Source: Ottelia alismoides (Eukaryota; Streptophyta; Magnoliopsida; Alismatales; Hydrocharitaceae). Taken from it: a stretch of DNA of 64,000 nt. Made by a program: the position numbers and the translations under genes. Of the stretch, positions 47,090 to 60,779 are shown one piece after another. Position 1 is the first letter of the stretch, and the number at the start of each line of letters is the position of its first letter. Location of the stretch: the NCBI GenBank assembly GCA_037367405.1, contig JAZKJV010000150.1, positions 1 to 64,000 of the forward strand. The letters run 5' to 3'. The notes beneath the pieces were generated by a model. The model worked only from the letters and a program-made list of their open reading frames with translations. It was not told where the DNA came from and ran no database searches.

Positions 47090-47990
47090 GGAGTGTTGCG
47101 GTTGGGGGAGATGAATAAGGCGTTTATGGAGAAGTGGGTGGTATGAATATGGGGAAATTACAGGACCTGCTACCCTTCTTGCTCAGAAAGATCTATGATG
47201 TGACCATGTCGTTGGAGGTCATCCCAAGGCGTCTTCCATCCTCGTTGTGGAAGGGGATTACTGTGATTCTTCCGGAGATTGCTATAAAACTGAGACCAGT
47301 GCTGGGGGATGGCGCAAGACCTCGTTTTTGGAGGGATGACTTGACGGGATGGGGCAATGGGGGAGAGATACCCACGCCCCTTGAGGTTGGCGGGTGATAG
47401 CGAGGTGCGAGTGCAGCAGGTATGGGATAGTGGGGCCTGGGCTCTGATGTTTACGTCTGCATTGTCGGAGCAGAGGGTAGAGGAGATCATGTCTCTACAA
47501 ACAGAGCTTCTACAGAGCGATCGTCCGTCTTTGGGCAGACATCACTATGTTTAACGAGATGAGTTTTACGATGAAGAATGCATATTGTTTTCTGGTGGAG
47601 GACAGGGTAGAGGCGTAGGAGGAGGTTCGTGTGGATACAGGATTGATACGACGGTGTAAAATTCCTATCATAGTTGAGGTTTTCCTATACTCTTCAGATT
47701 TGGGAGGATCCTCACCAAGGGTCGTCGGGGTCAATTATCGGGTTTGGAGGATGTTACATGCGATAGATGCAAGTTGACAGGGGAGGATGTGGACCATTCA
47801 TTCTTCTCTTGAGCATTCTCTGCTGAGGTGTGGAGCCAACCAAACATGGTGTGGCTTGCGCGAAGTGATAGCCCCACCTTTTGAAAAGATATTCGATCGA
47901 TCTGTGGCTTTAGGCATGGGGACAATTTGTACCCATTTGTAGTGGTGTGATAGATTTGGTGCGCAAGAAACAAGGTCAGTTTCTTTGGGG
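47090..47990 (+). pseudogene. L1-type LINE fragment (ORF2 C-terminal part)
   Basis: Plus-strand frames show PSSLWKGITVILPEIAIKLR, GARPRFWRDDLTGW, LRLAGDSEVRVQQVWDSGAW and SLGRHHYV, matching the region between RT and zf-RVT of the GC-rich LINEs here. A degenerate zf-RVT follows (CDRCKLTGEDVDHSFFS at about 47760). The fragment ends near a 14-G run at 47987-48000. It is internally broken and lacks RT. No target duplication was identified. Confidence 0.65.
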
Positions 47991-48271
47991 GGGGGGGGGG
48001 ACATTTCATACCGAAATTGCAATGGGGCATTGTAGGGCAATTTGTATTTCATGGAAAATGTGATATGATGCATTAACAAATTTGGATATTTTATATACAC
48101 ACACACACTGATATCGGTCCCAACTTGAGACGCCACCTTTTTTCTCAAAAAAAGTCCAGAGGTACACGACAAGGACAAATTTAATGGCTAAATTTGTCGT
48201 TTTGCCCAGAGCGTGCTCTAAGTTGCGAACAAAAGCAACAATCTGAAAAACTAATGACCTTTTATCCAGAG

Positions 48272-49900
48272 TGTGTATGAACCCCTCAGGATCCGGATAC
48301 CCGTTTACGACAAAATTCGCAATAATTCATTCACATTGATCGCAGAAGTTGTAGAAAAGCAGGGAAAATTTTTCGCGCGGCTAATTATCCACATGACATT
48401 CACATCCACAACATAACCACAAAAATTAAAAGAGACAATGGCACCAAAATTTTCTTTTCATTAATATTCATATCAAGTTACAATATGTACAAGGATCTTC
48501 CATTACAACATATATCCCAAAGTGTGATACAAAAGAGATAGCATTTACATCATTATCTGAACAAAAACTGAGGCAAAGTAATTCATACCGTCGGGTATAA
48601 ACCCTATCTCCTGGAAGCATGTATATCTACTGAGTTGCAGGCTGTTTGCCTGCCACGCACAAAATAGGAAAGAAGAGGCGTCAGCCATTGCTGGTACCTC
48701 CTTAAAATTTATAAAAATAACTTGACATTTAATATGTACAAAAGCAGGCAAGTAGAAAGGTGGTATAAGTAAAATTTACATCTACTTGCGTAAGTAAAAA
48801 GAGGTTTGTTTGTAATGCGTTTCTAATGTTTTCCCCCAGAACCCGGCATTTCCCATATGTCATATTTATATAGCAGTTGCGTAATCATGAGTGTATGAGC
48901 GTAAATGCATATATCATTTCCTTCAGAGATCATGTTGGTGAGTGAAAAATGGAAAAGTTGAGATTGTAAAGATCTATTAATTTATTTAAATTCTTGGGTA
49001 GAGAGAATGGTCTTTTGATCATAACTTCTCAACTTCAATGTTTCAGATATAGCTCCAGATATTATAGATGTAGATATTGATGATCTGGATATAGAATCGC
49101 CAAGTCTGTTTGGCGAAGTAACTCAAGCGGTGAAGAAGCCTGCAAATGGCTCTTCCGTCTCGCCCTCTATTGGAAGCGCGGTCCAATAGAGGGATAGGTC
49201 TACTCCCCAACTACGCCACTGAGACGGGTGAGAGAGACTCCCTAGAAAAGTCACTCTAGAAAACTGCCCGACTAGTACGGGCGGACGAGCTCGTACGTAA
49301 AACTGAAAACCAAGGATCCCCCGCCTGGGTATCCTAATAGACAGGGTCAACGGAACTGGTCTAAAGTCAGGATCCCAACGAGGCGTAAAAACACTGCGAG
49401 CTCGCGTAAAAACCGTGTAAAAGACTAGGATCCTAGACCCGCGCACTTGGCGGCCGCTGCCCTAACTGGGCTTCCTATTCTTCCGCCCAGTTGAGAGTCA
49501 CCGCGCTCTCGCACGGTCATGTGTAAAGGTCACCATGACCGGCACTATTAATTGATCTCGTTGATTCACCATCAATTTCACTTATTCACTTACTCAATTC
49601 TTTCTCAATCTCTTCTGTGTTTGACTTCACCGATCTTGTTACTTTGACACAACTTATCTTTATATGTACATAATAGGTTATACTTTAAGGATCAATTGAT
49701 TTATATTCATAATGATCTTAGTCTCCGTAGGCATTATGATCAACATAACCCCGATTTTTCATATTTATGTAAAATCATAAAATCTCATAGTTTCTCATGC
49801 TGCTCTTATATATCTCACAGTTCCTGATCAATATATGAAACCATATAACTCTAAAAATCTTCCTAATTTCTTCATATAAACACCACGGCTTCTTATTAAC
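48272..49900 (-). repeat. Gypsy-like LTR repeat, copy 2
   Basis: Inverted relative to 41040-43216 and homologous over at least two blocks (48290-48430 and 49120-49680). It starts TGTGTATGAACCCCTCAGG, then GGATACCCGTTTAC. On the plus strand 49040-49150 reads DIAPDIIDVDIDDLDIESPS, and copy 1 has a related minus-strand reading. No PBS or purine tract adjoins. The repeat lies outside the recognised NPC1 exons. Confidence 0.55.
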
Positions 49901-51084
49901 ATATAAAACCATATGACTTTAGCCGTCATCTTAATTTCCTCCTCTAAATATTAAAATTCCTTATTAAATTATATATATATATATGCAAGCACACCCACTG
50001 ACTAATTCTACTAAGCCCATAATTAATCCATTAATCGTACCTTGATATAGTATTACACCTTTTAATTTTGGTATTATTATCTGCCTTAATATTCTAACTG
50101 TAATAACATCTCCATCTATTTGTATAACATATATAAACCACTTTAGACGCATACCGTACCGGTATCATTTCTACTAGATATATTATTTTAGGAGTTTCAA
50201 CCATTCTCATGACTATCCTATAATTCCATTTTTTGTTCATAAGGTTGCAATAATTGAGTTGCCTAATATTCAAATTTCAAAATTCAAATAACAGGTGATG
50301 ACATCTATATCTATTACATATCATTTATTAGAATTTGCAAGAAAATAACTATAAATTAGTTAAATCCACTAAGGTATGTCAACATGCAAGTACTGTAGGG
50401 AACATTATGATGTCTTCAGTCGATGTTGTGCTTATCATGAACTACCAACTCTGAACATATGCCATATATGTTATCTTTATTCCTTGAATTGATCCTTACA
50501 AACTTCTGATATTTTATAATATGGAATTGTGGTAATCTGTAGGAACATCCTTTGAACAACCAGTCATAGTAGGAACATTACGATGCCTTCAGTCAATGCT
50601 GCTTGTTTAATTAACCTAACAATGATTGCATAAGTCTGATCGAATTCTGAAATAATTTAAGTACTAATTCAGAATAGAGATTTTTTTTTAAACTAACAAA
50701 AATGCTTAATTCTGATCATATTACAGAATCTGAATGATTCAAATTGCAGTTTAGCATAATCACTTTATTTCATTCTCTTTTTTTTTTTTAGTTATTGAAT
50801 TCCTACCCTGAGAATTTCCTCATTTGATTGAGCTCTCAATCCTTAAGATCATAGATAAGAGAAATAGTCAGAAAACAGTCCCGTTGAAGTTTATCCTCTG
50901 ATTTGTATGATATAAAATTCGAAAATGTGAATAATGGAAACTAATTGATTTAGATATTAAAAAAAACGGTTCTTACAGAGTCATTTCAGTAAAAATTATT
51001 ATACCATGGGTCTAATCGTAGACATGCAAACCTTATATATATATCCCTCTTAATAAGGAAATTGACTAATGGGTAATAACATGA
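49901..51084. other. AT-rich intergenic sequence
   Basis: A short (AT)n run is at 49969-49984. A word of about 33 bp (GGAACATTA(T/C)GATG(T/C)CTTCAGTC) occurs at about 50399 and 50571. No gene or mobile element was recognised. Confidence 0.4.
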
Positions 51085-52101
51085 AGAATGTATAGCAAAA
51101 GAAAGGGATTAGATCATGCATTGGCAGCAAAAGAGATGGCCAAAGGAGTGTACCTTGTGGATTTAGATCTCCAAACTGAAGCTCACAATCATGCAGTAGT
51201 TGTTGGAGGAAGACTCCAGCAGCAATTGAACTTTCTAGACCCCAAATCTACAATAATTTGGGTTTCCAGCAGCAGGAGCACTGCTGCATGAAGAACAGTA
51301 GCAGCCCTCTTGTTACAGTGTAGTAGAGAGAAGGGGAAAACAAGAGAGGGAAAAAGTCTCGGCTGAATTTGGAAGAGAAGTCACGAGGGATGCTGTGATA
51401 TAAATAAGGAAGGGAAAGCCTCATATAATTGACAAGTGGAATAGAAGAAGCCCAAGTGGAAAGGCATGGAAAGTAGGCAGCATGCTACTGCCACTGTAGC
51501 TGAAATAAACTTCCCCTTTTTTTTTTGAAATTCATTTTTTTATATGTCACCGAACATCTGCCTCTTCCTGTTACCAAACATAAAAATTTTATTTAATATA
51601 TTATTATTATTTCAAAGTTCTTTTTATTGGATATTTCTTAATGTTAACCGTATTCGTGCATCGAGCCTCCGATTTCGATGTGAAATGTCTTGATTTGATC
51701 GTCTCAAAATGACGGTCAATATGAGTACAATATTGATATACTTTCGATTGGGTTTTGAACCCCCGAAATTTTCGGATACGGTTTTTGTTTGGGTTTAAAT
51801 TTTACGATTTAAAAATATCAAACGACCTCCGATTGACGAACGGTCGATTCCGTTGGTCTCGTGTCGTCGATTCGGATCTAATGACGGTCTCGGTTCGTTT
51901 TGCGGTTTCCAAATTTGCGTCGCGGCTTTTCACGGCGCGCATTACGAAGTGACCGATTTTTGGTCGATTTCGCCCGAACGACCTTTGATTCACTACTAAT
52001 TGGTCGTTTTAGGTTGTTTAGTATTGACCGTCAATGTTATTGGGTTCATTAGACCCAAAATCGGACGAGTTCGGGTTTACGCAAATTCCCGGATGTTACA
52101 G
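51085..52101 (+). repeat. Gypsy-like LTR, 3' part
   Basis: The stretch ends ACGCAAATTCCCGGATGTTACA at 52101, the usual close of many plant Gypsy LTRs, preceded by a CG-rich U5-like segment (CCGATTTTTGGTCGATTTC, GCCCGAACGACC). A TATA-like GATATAAATAAGG is at about 51398-51410. The 67-codon frame at 51088-51291 has no known homologue and is probably chance. No PBS follows 52101, so it may be a solo LTR. The 5' end is undefined. Confidence 0.45.
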
Positions 52102-52469
52102 TGTGCCCCAACAAGTCAATATAAAGAAAAGGAATAGAATTGGTTGTCTGCTTCTGGAGAACCTACGACATGGGCATGTGATTAATATAGTAGTAGGGTG
52201 TTAAAACCACATCCTAATAACAAAACGTGTATTGATATGCACAAAAAGTGTGTGAGCAAGATCAAGTATATACATATACTTCCTTTTAGCCTACCCATTT
52301 TAGTAAAAGGTGTAAGGATGACATTTGAAGAACAATACCCACATATTGACAAAATATGCAAAGATAAATAAAGAACTCAAGAGCACTGATAAAATGCAAA
52401 TTTTTAATAGTAGCATAAAATTGATTTTTCACTTCTTTATAAATATATGCACTATCTAACCTACTTTTT

Positions 52470-55400
52470 TAAATGAAAGATGATGAGATCCTGAGACGGG
52501 ACTCGCCACATATATACATTAATAATAAATAAAATTACATTAACTTACGGATCAAAATGCTAGAAGGATGGTCTTGCAATGCACAAACAGATTCTTAGAT
52601 TAGAAACACTGATCGTAGAAAATCAGCTCGTTCCTTGCACACCAAATTGCCCATAGGTGAGCTAAAGGAGCCTTGCCATCCTCGTTAGAGTTGTGGTAGA
52701 AGTTCCTAATAGATGTCTACAAAGCATTGCAAGTCCTCGGCCAATGAATATCAATGCCCTCCCAACCATTGGCCGAAGATGCGCATTTGAAAAATAGATG
52801 GTCCATGTCACCCACTTCACCGCCATACCTTGGCTATACAGCATCCTCGATTCATAAAAGCTTGTCCCTTCATTTTCTGAACTTACACGACCATGTCTTC
52901 GAGCCTGAGCATAACCTTAATACGTTGTGAGATCCTCCTTCCCATATTATCAAGCAGTCATGACGCAAATCCTCATCCACCGTGATCGATCAGCAAGAGA
53001 AGGCCTTATATGCCTTTTTACTTAGAATGTCTCCCTCATCCATCACCAATGGTCCCTACCCGAAGAAGGGCCATCAACATCCCCCACCTCTTCTGGCATA
53101 TTGACAAACACATTCAATCTCTTTTCAAAAATCTCCTCCCAAAAGATCCGCATCTAAGTTACATTCAACCAAGCACGTACCACTTAAATATTTCAATCTC
53201 TAGCGAGAGCAAACAATATCAGATATCGCTTGCAAATTGGGTCCAAACCAGAAAAATCATCCAACCAAAGATGAACAAATAACCAATCCCCAATCATCAT
53301 TAAGAAGCCCTTTTATCTCCGAAAGTGGCTTAGAGATTTCTGTCACAATGAGGATGGATATTATACGTGTTGAGCTGACAATGAGCCTTCAATATGGTAA
53401 GGTGTTCCGTAATAGATGCCCCACCAAGTCATCCTTCTCGCCCCAAGGCATAGTGATCCATTTAGCCATCATCTCCTTATTCATAATTTCAATATTCAGG
53501 ACACTAAGGCCCTCGTCCTTCGACCAAGTCATCGTGGTCCAATCAATAAGGTGCAGTCTTCCTAATTCTAACATGCATCGGTCTAGAAAAAAAATCTCAA
53601 AAAGGATTCGATTATCATTCTGACACCCTTTGAGAGCAGTCTAGCAACACGAAAGAATATATGTATAGCTCATAAACCATGCTTAAGGAGCAACAATCTC
53701 CCTCTCCTTGACAGGACCACCACTTTCCAGCCTACCAATTTCTTCTCCAATCTATCCAACAACGGTTGGCATTCCGTCGACCTCAACTATCCCCCAACCA
53801 AGGGAAGCCCTAAATAAGAAATCGAGAGGGATATGTATGAGTTGTGTAATGTCGCAATAGTCTCCTACACCTCATTCTAAGAAAAAACAAAAGGAATGAA
53901 AGCTGGTTTGTATCTGTTGATTCAGAGGCATGAAATTTCACTAAAAATGTCCACGATCTGGGATGCTTCCTCGCTTGATCCACTCTACCCTCAACAAATG
54001 TAATCGCATCATCTTCATATTGTAATATAAGAATCAACACCTCCCCATTTTTGAACCCCAAACAAAAACTACAATCTAATACCAATCTCTTCATCATCGC
54101 TAGAGCATCCACAACAATAACATATTAGCAACGCAAGTAGGCAACCTGACGAACTCCATGTTCTGGCTAAAAATAATCCCCTTTATGATGTCCATTCCCC
54201 ACTACTGTATAAGCAGTTGTGATGATACATCTCTTTATCCATGAAATCCAGAGCATGAGAAATCCTCTCCGTTGTAGCAAGGCCCACAAGAATCTCCAAT
54301 AAACATTATCGTAGACTTTGGTAAAACCAACCTTCAAAATCAAATCCCTCATGTAATTCTGCTTCGAATCCAACAGCATTTCAGACGCCATGACAAAACC
54401 ATCCGACATAAGCTTGCCAGGAATAAACACAGTCTATTCGGGAGAAATAATATCTCCCAACAATCTTATGAGGGAGGTTAACAAGAGCCTTGGCAAAATT
54501 AATGTACACTACTATCGACATGAAATCCTCGACACGCATTGTTGTCTCCCTCTTAGGCAACAAGAAAAGAAGGGCCTTGTTAAAGCGCTTAAAGCTGAAA
54601 TTTACCTCCCAGGACTCTAAGAGGACTGCCATAAAATCTTCCTAGACCACCTCCCAGAACTCCCTGTAGAAAACACTAGAAAGCCATCTGGTCCACGAGA
54701 ACCATGTGTACTCAGTTGAAGACTTCCTTTTTTGCCTCTTACTCCACAAATTCTGCTACCAACAAATCGATCTAGCAACAAAACAAAGAAGCAACACCCT
54801 TGACTTGCGATCCCCACCCCGTACGAGCTGCCCTTCTAAATAACGAAAGTGATTGCTCAACGTCCTACCTACCTAACTTTTATTCCCCTGAACAAGTGTG
54901 TCCTCAACTGATATATAATGGATGAAATTTGTGTGCCTTCTACCATTACCACATAGTGTAAGAATCGTGTGTCCGCATCATATTCCTTAATCCGTCGCTA
55001 TCGCAATATTTATCTCTACTCAACCTCCACTTTCAGATCCCCCAAACGAATGGCTTGCATCCTGCTCCTCAGTATTCAGTACGCAGTCGTCATCATGCTT
55101 ATCAATGTGAGTCACCTCTTCTTACGCACCAATTCTCTTATATTGATGTTGAGTACATACTACCCTCTTGTAGTCCAGCAAGTTCCTCATAAGTTTTGTA
55201 ACTTCACTGTGAGGTGGAACATTGCAGAACACTCCAGTTCGCACTCCCTCCAAAAGTTCTTGACCTTATCTCAAAAACCATCTTCCAGTCAAACCAGAAA
55301 AATCATCCTTGGACGGAAAGCGAACCCAGAATCCCAAAGACTACTTTATCATAAAAACTCGAATAATAAGAGAAAAATCATCAATAATACCAAGTAAAAA
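52470..55400 (-). pseudogene. decayed L1-type LINE
   Basis: Minus-strand fragments follow LINE order. They are DADTRFLHYVV (about 54960), SRGPDGFLVFS (54700), KRFNKALLFLLPKRE (54580), FIPGKLMSDGFVMASEM (54400), VGFTKVYDNVYWRFLWALLQ (54300) and QYEDDAITFVEG (54020, where Y/FADD is expected). LHLIDWTTMTWSKDEG (53550) and a degenerate zf-RVT at 52660-52990 complete the series. The 3' end is near 52470, and 55000-55400 may hold the upstream linker. Every piece is in a different frame. This LINE is much more AT-rich than the others, suggesting great age. Confidence 0.7.
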
Positions 55401-55560
55401 TGATGCCGTTGATAATCAATTAAACTAAAACAACGTACATCCAAATATAGATCATAAAATGCAACATTACAGACTTTGTTTTGTTTTTCCTTGTCCTCTA
55501 TCATTCTCATGTATCTTCCCACCACTATCAACCCCCTTCCTCAGTTCCCTAAATAGTAAA

Positions 55561-55903
55561 TGTTAGAGTATTTGGAGCATGTGTCACTTATGTAATAGGA
55601 GGGTAAATGGATCCCTCCAGGATCCATTTATCCCATCCATATGTTCAGTCCCACATCTACTAGTGGTGGGACTTGGAGGCTCTGTGTAGGCTATATAAGG
55701 AGCCCCGGACCTCATGTATCCATTGAGAAAAAGAAATGCAATATCCGCCCCTTTCAGGGCTTCTCTCGTGGATTCATCACGCTCCTCACGGAGTAGGGTT
55801 CCACGTAAAAATCTTTGTGTTACATGTTTTATATTTTTGTTCTTATGCTCTGTTTATCATTCCGCTTCCATATTTCTATTTTCTAACATGGTATCAGAGA
55901 GGG
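55561..55903 (+). repeat. 5' LTR and PBS of LARD copy C
   Basis: The 328-bp LTR runs from TGTTAGAGTATTTGG to TTTTCTAACA. The TATA box CTATATAAGG is at 55691-55700. The PBS TGGTATCAGAG follows directly. This is the sense version of the LTRs at 9297-9602, 15224-15502 and 18800-19095. Confidence 0.9.
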
Positions 55904-57218
55904 TTCGATTCTCGAGGATTTCATGTTCATTGTTATGTTCGAGATTCGATTGTCATAAGTTCTTGAAGATTTCTATTTGAAGATTATTTTGTATCATTTA
56001 TGTTCCTGATCGATTCACGATTGAGGAACTCTGGTTCAAGTTTGAGAAACTCTATGGTTTCGGAAGAAACTAAATTTTGCATCGGTTACTGGATTTTTAC
56101 TTATCTTCAGCCCAATGACCTTCCAGAATGGCAGTAAACTTCTCCAGGAGGCCTTCAGCAGCGCATAGCGCACCTGGCAGCATCGCCCCCCCCCCTTCTA
56201 TCCCCTCCAGCACAGGCGACAGTGCTCTGCATCTCCATCTCTCTCGTGGCTCCAGGAGGAGCCCTCCGCCCTCCTCCCGTGCACACAACTCGCGCACCTC
56301 CAGGCAGATACCGCTGATCCTCTCGTGCCACACCATTGGGGGCGGCACGTCTGCTCCCAGACCTCATCTCCTCTACATAGCGCAGGCGACGCGAGGCCGC
56401 TCTATGCTCCCCTACACTACAGGCGATGGCACACCTCCCAGACGGTGAGCTCCATCCAACCCCCCCCCCTCTTGTTCTGCTCGAGATCACGCTGCATCAA
56501 CACCCCTCTGGGCGGAAGCATCTCCAATCGTCGGCAACATCTCCGCCTTGGTGCGAGCCCCAAAGGCACGATGCTCATCGGCTTCCACAGGCGGCGATGA
56601 CGTGCAGCAGAAGCCCTGATCGTGGGGCATCCTTTGAGAAAGGGGTTCCCATGTTGGGAACCCTAAAAATGGGAAAGCGGGTCGTGCCTTTACAAAAAAA
56701 ATTATTATTATTGCTGCTCCTATGCCATATGGGCCAACACTTGTAAAAAAAGAGAGGAGAATGAATTGAAAGATAGAAGGGCTAAACAAAAAAGGAAGGG
56801 GAATTGGCCAAGAAAAAATGCAAAAAAAGAAACAAATTGATTCCTTTGAGAAATGAAAAGTCAACAATTTTGATGATGGAACGACTTTAAAAAAATCTTT
56901 CAAAAAAAAGGGATTTGGAAAAGCCAAAAAAATCAGTTAATTGATGTTTTCGTTCCCATTTTATTGTCTTCTGCCAACTTGGTCGATGTTCATTTTCCGA
57001 CAAGTATGGGAGAAAGAGGGAGTATTGTGTAGAGTTCTTCGGCCATGATACAGATTCTTCATATTCCAGTTCATATCCAGATTCTCCAGGCCAGACAGAT
57101 TGTTCAGACTCTATAGATATTCAGATGATCAGACTCAACGTCAGAAATTTTACCGAGTCCTCTGTTTCAGACACGCACATGTATACGGTTTTTCAGATGT
57201 GCACATGTTCGCCATCTT

Positions 57219-57540
57219 TTGTGCGGTCCCCATCATTCTTGTTGTTTTGATCAGAGTTTTCGTGTGAGCCATAGGGACTCCAGAGTAGAGGACCATTCTC
57301 CCTGTGCCATGTTGACAAGGGTTTTCATGTGGTTTCATAGGGACTCCAGAGTAGAGTATCATTCTCTATGTCAGATGGGAGAGATCCAATTCTCCGATGA
57401 AGAGACTATTTCAGACTCCATTCTCCAGCGACTGTGGACTCCGACGAGGATTGCACTTCCACGACATGTTTCAGTTCGACCCTTTTCAGAGATGGAGCAG
57501 TTGCCCACATGTTGTGGCAGGCTAGAGATCTCCAGGTAGA
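57219..57540 (+). other. open frame shared with LARD copy A
   Basis: A 106-codon open frame begins without ATG and reads HRDSRVE twice (SFRVSHRDSRVE, VFMWFHRDSRVE), then MGEIQFSDEETISDSILQRL and VRPFSEMEQLPTC. Copy A has the same word order on its minus strand (10221-9740). The HRDSRVE words come from a duplicated CATAGGGACTCCAGAGTAGA at 57271 and 57340. No known domain is present. Confidence 0.3.
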
Positions 57541-57790
57541 GACTCATCTTCAGTTGCAGTGACTCTGACATGCGCAGTTCAAAGCACATGCTCTCAGACG
57601 AGGAAATTTAGTTGACTCACACTCCATCTCGTTCATCCTCCTCACCTGCACGGCATGAGAAGCAACGTCCTCGACAGCAGCCGACAGTTGTGCCCGTTGC
57701 GTTGATATTGTCTATAGTGTTATGTAACGTGAGTTGAGTTTCTTTCTGTTTGTCCAAGCTGAGCATTGCATGCTCCAGCTTGAGGGAGAG

Positions 57791-60779
57791 TGTTGAGTAT
57801 TTGGAGCATGTGTCACTTATGTAATAGGAGGGTAAATGGATCCCTCCGAGATCTATTTATCCCATCCATATGTTTAGCCTCACATCTACCAGTGGTAGGA
57901 CTTGGAGGCTCTGTGGAGGTTATATAAGAATCCCCATACCTCATGTATCCATTGAGAAAAAGGAATGCAATATCCGCCCCTTTGAGGGCTTCTTCCGTGG
58001 TTTCATCCCGCTCCTCACGGAGTAGGATTCCACGTTAAATTTCTTTTTTTTTTTTACGTTCAAAAGCGGGGGATGCACTCTATGGTGCTCGCCCCAATTT
58101 ATTAAGAAGTTAAGAGGTAACTTACAGACGAAATGCGGACAGGAAACAAAAAAAGAACAGAGTCAGAAGGTATCGAAATCAGATACCCCCACTATAGGAA
58201 AAACCCCCTATACATCAGTCCAGTCACGAAGAAGTCGCGAAGCCGAGATGAGGACATTTTTGGAGTAGAATCTCTGACGAGCAAAGAGGGCTTCATTTCT
58301 TCCAAGCCAGATGCTCCAAAGCCGCGCAATAGGAGTAAGCAGGTCCATCCTCGCCCTGGCTCGAGAGCAAACCAAGCTGTCACAGAAAGATGAAGAAGAC
58401 GACACGTCAAGCCAGTCCATATCAGCCCAGATGCCATGGGTTCTGCCACATCGAAAAAATAGATGGTCGATAGTCTCCGACTCCAAATCACAAAGTCCAC
58501 AGATGGATGCGACGTTGGGAAAAAGCGAGGCACACCGGCTACGAGTCAGCAGACGCCCCCGCCGAAAGAGCCACAGAAATATTCCAATTCGTTCGGGGAC
58601 CCTGAGGCCCCAAAAGAATTGACAGTCCCGATAAAGAGAAACATCAGCCGCACCGGGAGGAGGAAGAATAGCAAGGTAAGCCGCACGAGTGGAAAAGGAG
58701 CCGTCCTTCCAGAGTAAGTGATCACGACCGACAGAGGGCGTGGGCGCGTCAGCAAGAATAGCCAATAAAGCGAAGAAATCCTCCTGCCGCCGGTCAGAGA
58801 GGTTAGCCACGAACCTCGGGCCCCAAGAAGCACCATCCCAGCAGGAGGCCACCATAGCATCCTTATCAGCCACCAGAGCGAAAAGGCGGGGAAATAACTC
58901 CCGAAGAGGACCCTTACCGGTCCAATCATCACCCCAAAAACGGATCAAAGACCCATTCCCCACCTTAATGCCAAAAAGGGAACAGTTGCGATAAAGGGTA
59001 TCGACGATAGCACGGGAGAAAGAGGAGGCAGAACCCATCAGGCGGCCACTCAAATCAAAAAATCGGTCAACTCCCACCGCCTCCCTCAAAAAGTTCAGCA
59101 TAAAGTTATCCTCCCGGCCCCAAAGACGAGCCACCCATTTGAGCAGGAGGGCCTCATTAACCACCTCCAACCTTCTCACAGCCAGCCCCCCCTCCTTCTT
59201 CGGCCGAGTAACCTCGTCCCAGCCAACCAAGTGCACACCCCTCCTCCCCTCCCCCTTCTTGCCCCAAAGAAACCTCCGCAAGCACGAATCCAGCCTCCGT
59301 CGGATCCCCTTAGGCATTCCTTTAACAGAGAAGAAATAGATTGGGATCGAAGATAATACTGACTTGAGAAGAACCAAACGACCACCGCGGGAAAGAAGGG
59401 CCGCGCGCCAACCGGCCAAGCGAGATTCCATCCGCTCCACCACCGCCCGCCAATCACAGATGCGAGCACGCCCAGCCGACAAGGGAAGCCCCAAATACTC
59501 CAAAGGAAGAGCGCCCGCGGGGCAGCCCAAGATCCGCATACACACCGCGACCTTATCCCGCGGAATGGAGAAGGGAACCATAGAGGATTTAGCATGGTTA
59601 ATGAGGAGGCCCGAGGCCTCGCTGAAGAGCTCCACCGTGGTAGCCATACCCTCCACATTCGAAGCACCGCCCTCGATAAAGCAAATAGTATCATCCGCGA
59701 ATTGAATAATAGGGACATGGTAAGGTCCAAGAGAGCACCCGCGGATAAGACCCGCCGCAGCCACATTATGAATCATGCGAGGCAAGACGTCGGCGGCCAA
59801 GACGAATAACAGAGGAGCCAGGGGACACCCCTGCCGTATTACCCGCCGAGGCTGGAAAAAACCCCCAGCCAGATGCCCATTGACCAGAAGCGAGAGAGAG
59901 GTCGTCGAGATGCAGCGACGCACCCACGAGATCCACTGCGGGGGAAAGCCGCGCCGCTTCAGAACGGACCAAAGAAAACGCCAATCCAAAGAGTCGTACG
60001 CCTTCGCGAAATCAATCTTCCAAAGTAGCCCCCGTACGCCGTTCTTGCTCCACGCGTGAATAATCTCCGAAGCCATCGCATAACAATCACTAATTTGCCG
60101 CCCCCGAACAAAAGCCGCTTGAGTAGGCGAGATGAGGGAATCGAGAAGCGAAGCCAAACGCCGAGCAAGGACCTTGGCAATGATAAGGTAGATAGCATTG
60201 GAAATGGAAATCGGCCGGAAGTCCTCGATACGGTTGGCGGTCAATGACTTGGGAATGAGAACAATAAGAGCCTTGTTAAGTTTATCAAACCCCTGGTTTC
60301 CAGCACAAAAATCGCGATCGACATCCAAAACGACCGGAGCAAGCACATCCCAAAAGTCCCGGTAAAAAGAAACAGGGAAGCCATCGGGGCCCGGCGCCGC
60401 GTCGGAATTGAGGGCCCAAACAGCCTCCTTCAACTCGTCCATAGAAATAGGCTGAATTAGGCTCATCGCATCATGCTGGGAGAGCAGGCTAGCCCCACCA
60501 CCCGACCAACGCCACAAACGCGCAGACCGTCGCCCGAACCATTCTTTAAAATAAGCCACCAGAGTGTGACCCAAGTCCTGCTCCCCCTGGACCTGGGCGT
60601 CATTAATCAGCAAAGAAGAAATAGAATTAGATCGCCGCCGACCACTAGCGACCCTGTGAAAAAAAGCGGTGTTGGCGTCCCCCTCCTTCAACCACCGCAT
60701 ACGAGAACGTTAAATTTCTTGTTCTTCATAGTTTTATTTATTTATGTCTGATACGCTTCCGCATTCCTATTTTCTAACA
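57791..60779 (+). repeat. 3' LTR of LARD copy C (interrupted)
   Basis: The LTR begins TGTTGAGTATTTGGAGC and runs to 58045. It resumes after the LINE at 60707 and ends TTTTCTAACA at 60779. It is about 8% different from the 5' LTR by eye. The LINE target duplicate ACGTTAAATTTCTT lies within it. Confidence 0.88.
58046..60706 (-). mobile_element. young 5'-truncated L1-type LINE
   Basis: The insertion is flanked by ACGTTAAATTTCTT (58032-58045 and 60707-60720), an exact 14-bp duplication. The 3' end on the minus strand reads GGGGCGAGCACCATAGAGTG and then a 10-11 base A tail. It is truncated just before the RT domain. Its tail matches the LINE at 3067-8810, so these two form one family. The uninterrupted frame suggests it is the youngest LINE in the window. 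Confidence 0.93.

Larger units (their letters stand above)
55561..60779 (+). mobile_element. non-autonomous LTR element (LARD copy C), LINE in its 3' LTR
   Basis: The 5' LTR (55561-55888), PBS (TGGTATCAGAGAGGG, 55889-55903), a 1.9-kb interior, purine tract (CTTGAGGGAGAG, to 57790) and 3' LTR (57791-60779) are all present. Flanks GTAAA (55556-55560) and GTAAC (60780-60784) look like a 5-bp duplication with one change. A LINE inserted in the 3' LTR accounts for 58046-60706. The interior has a C-rich block at 56100-56640, pyrimidine/purine runs, and the HRDSRV-containing frame at 57219-57540. No gag, protease, integrase or RT is present. Confidence 0.85.
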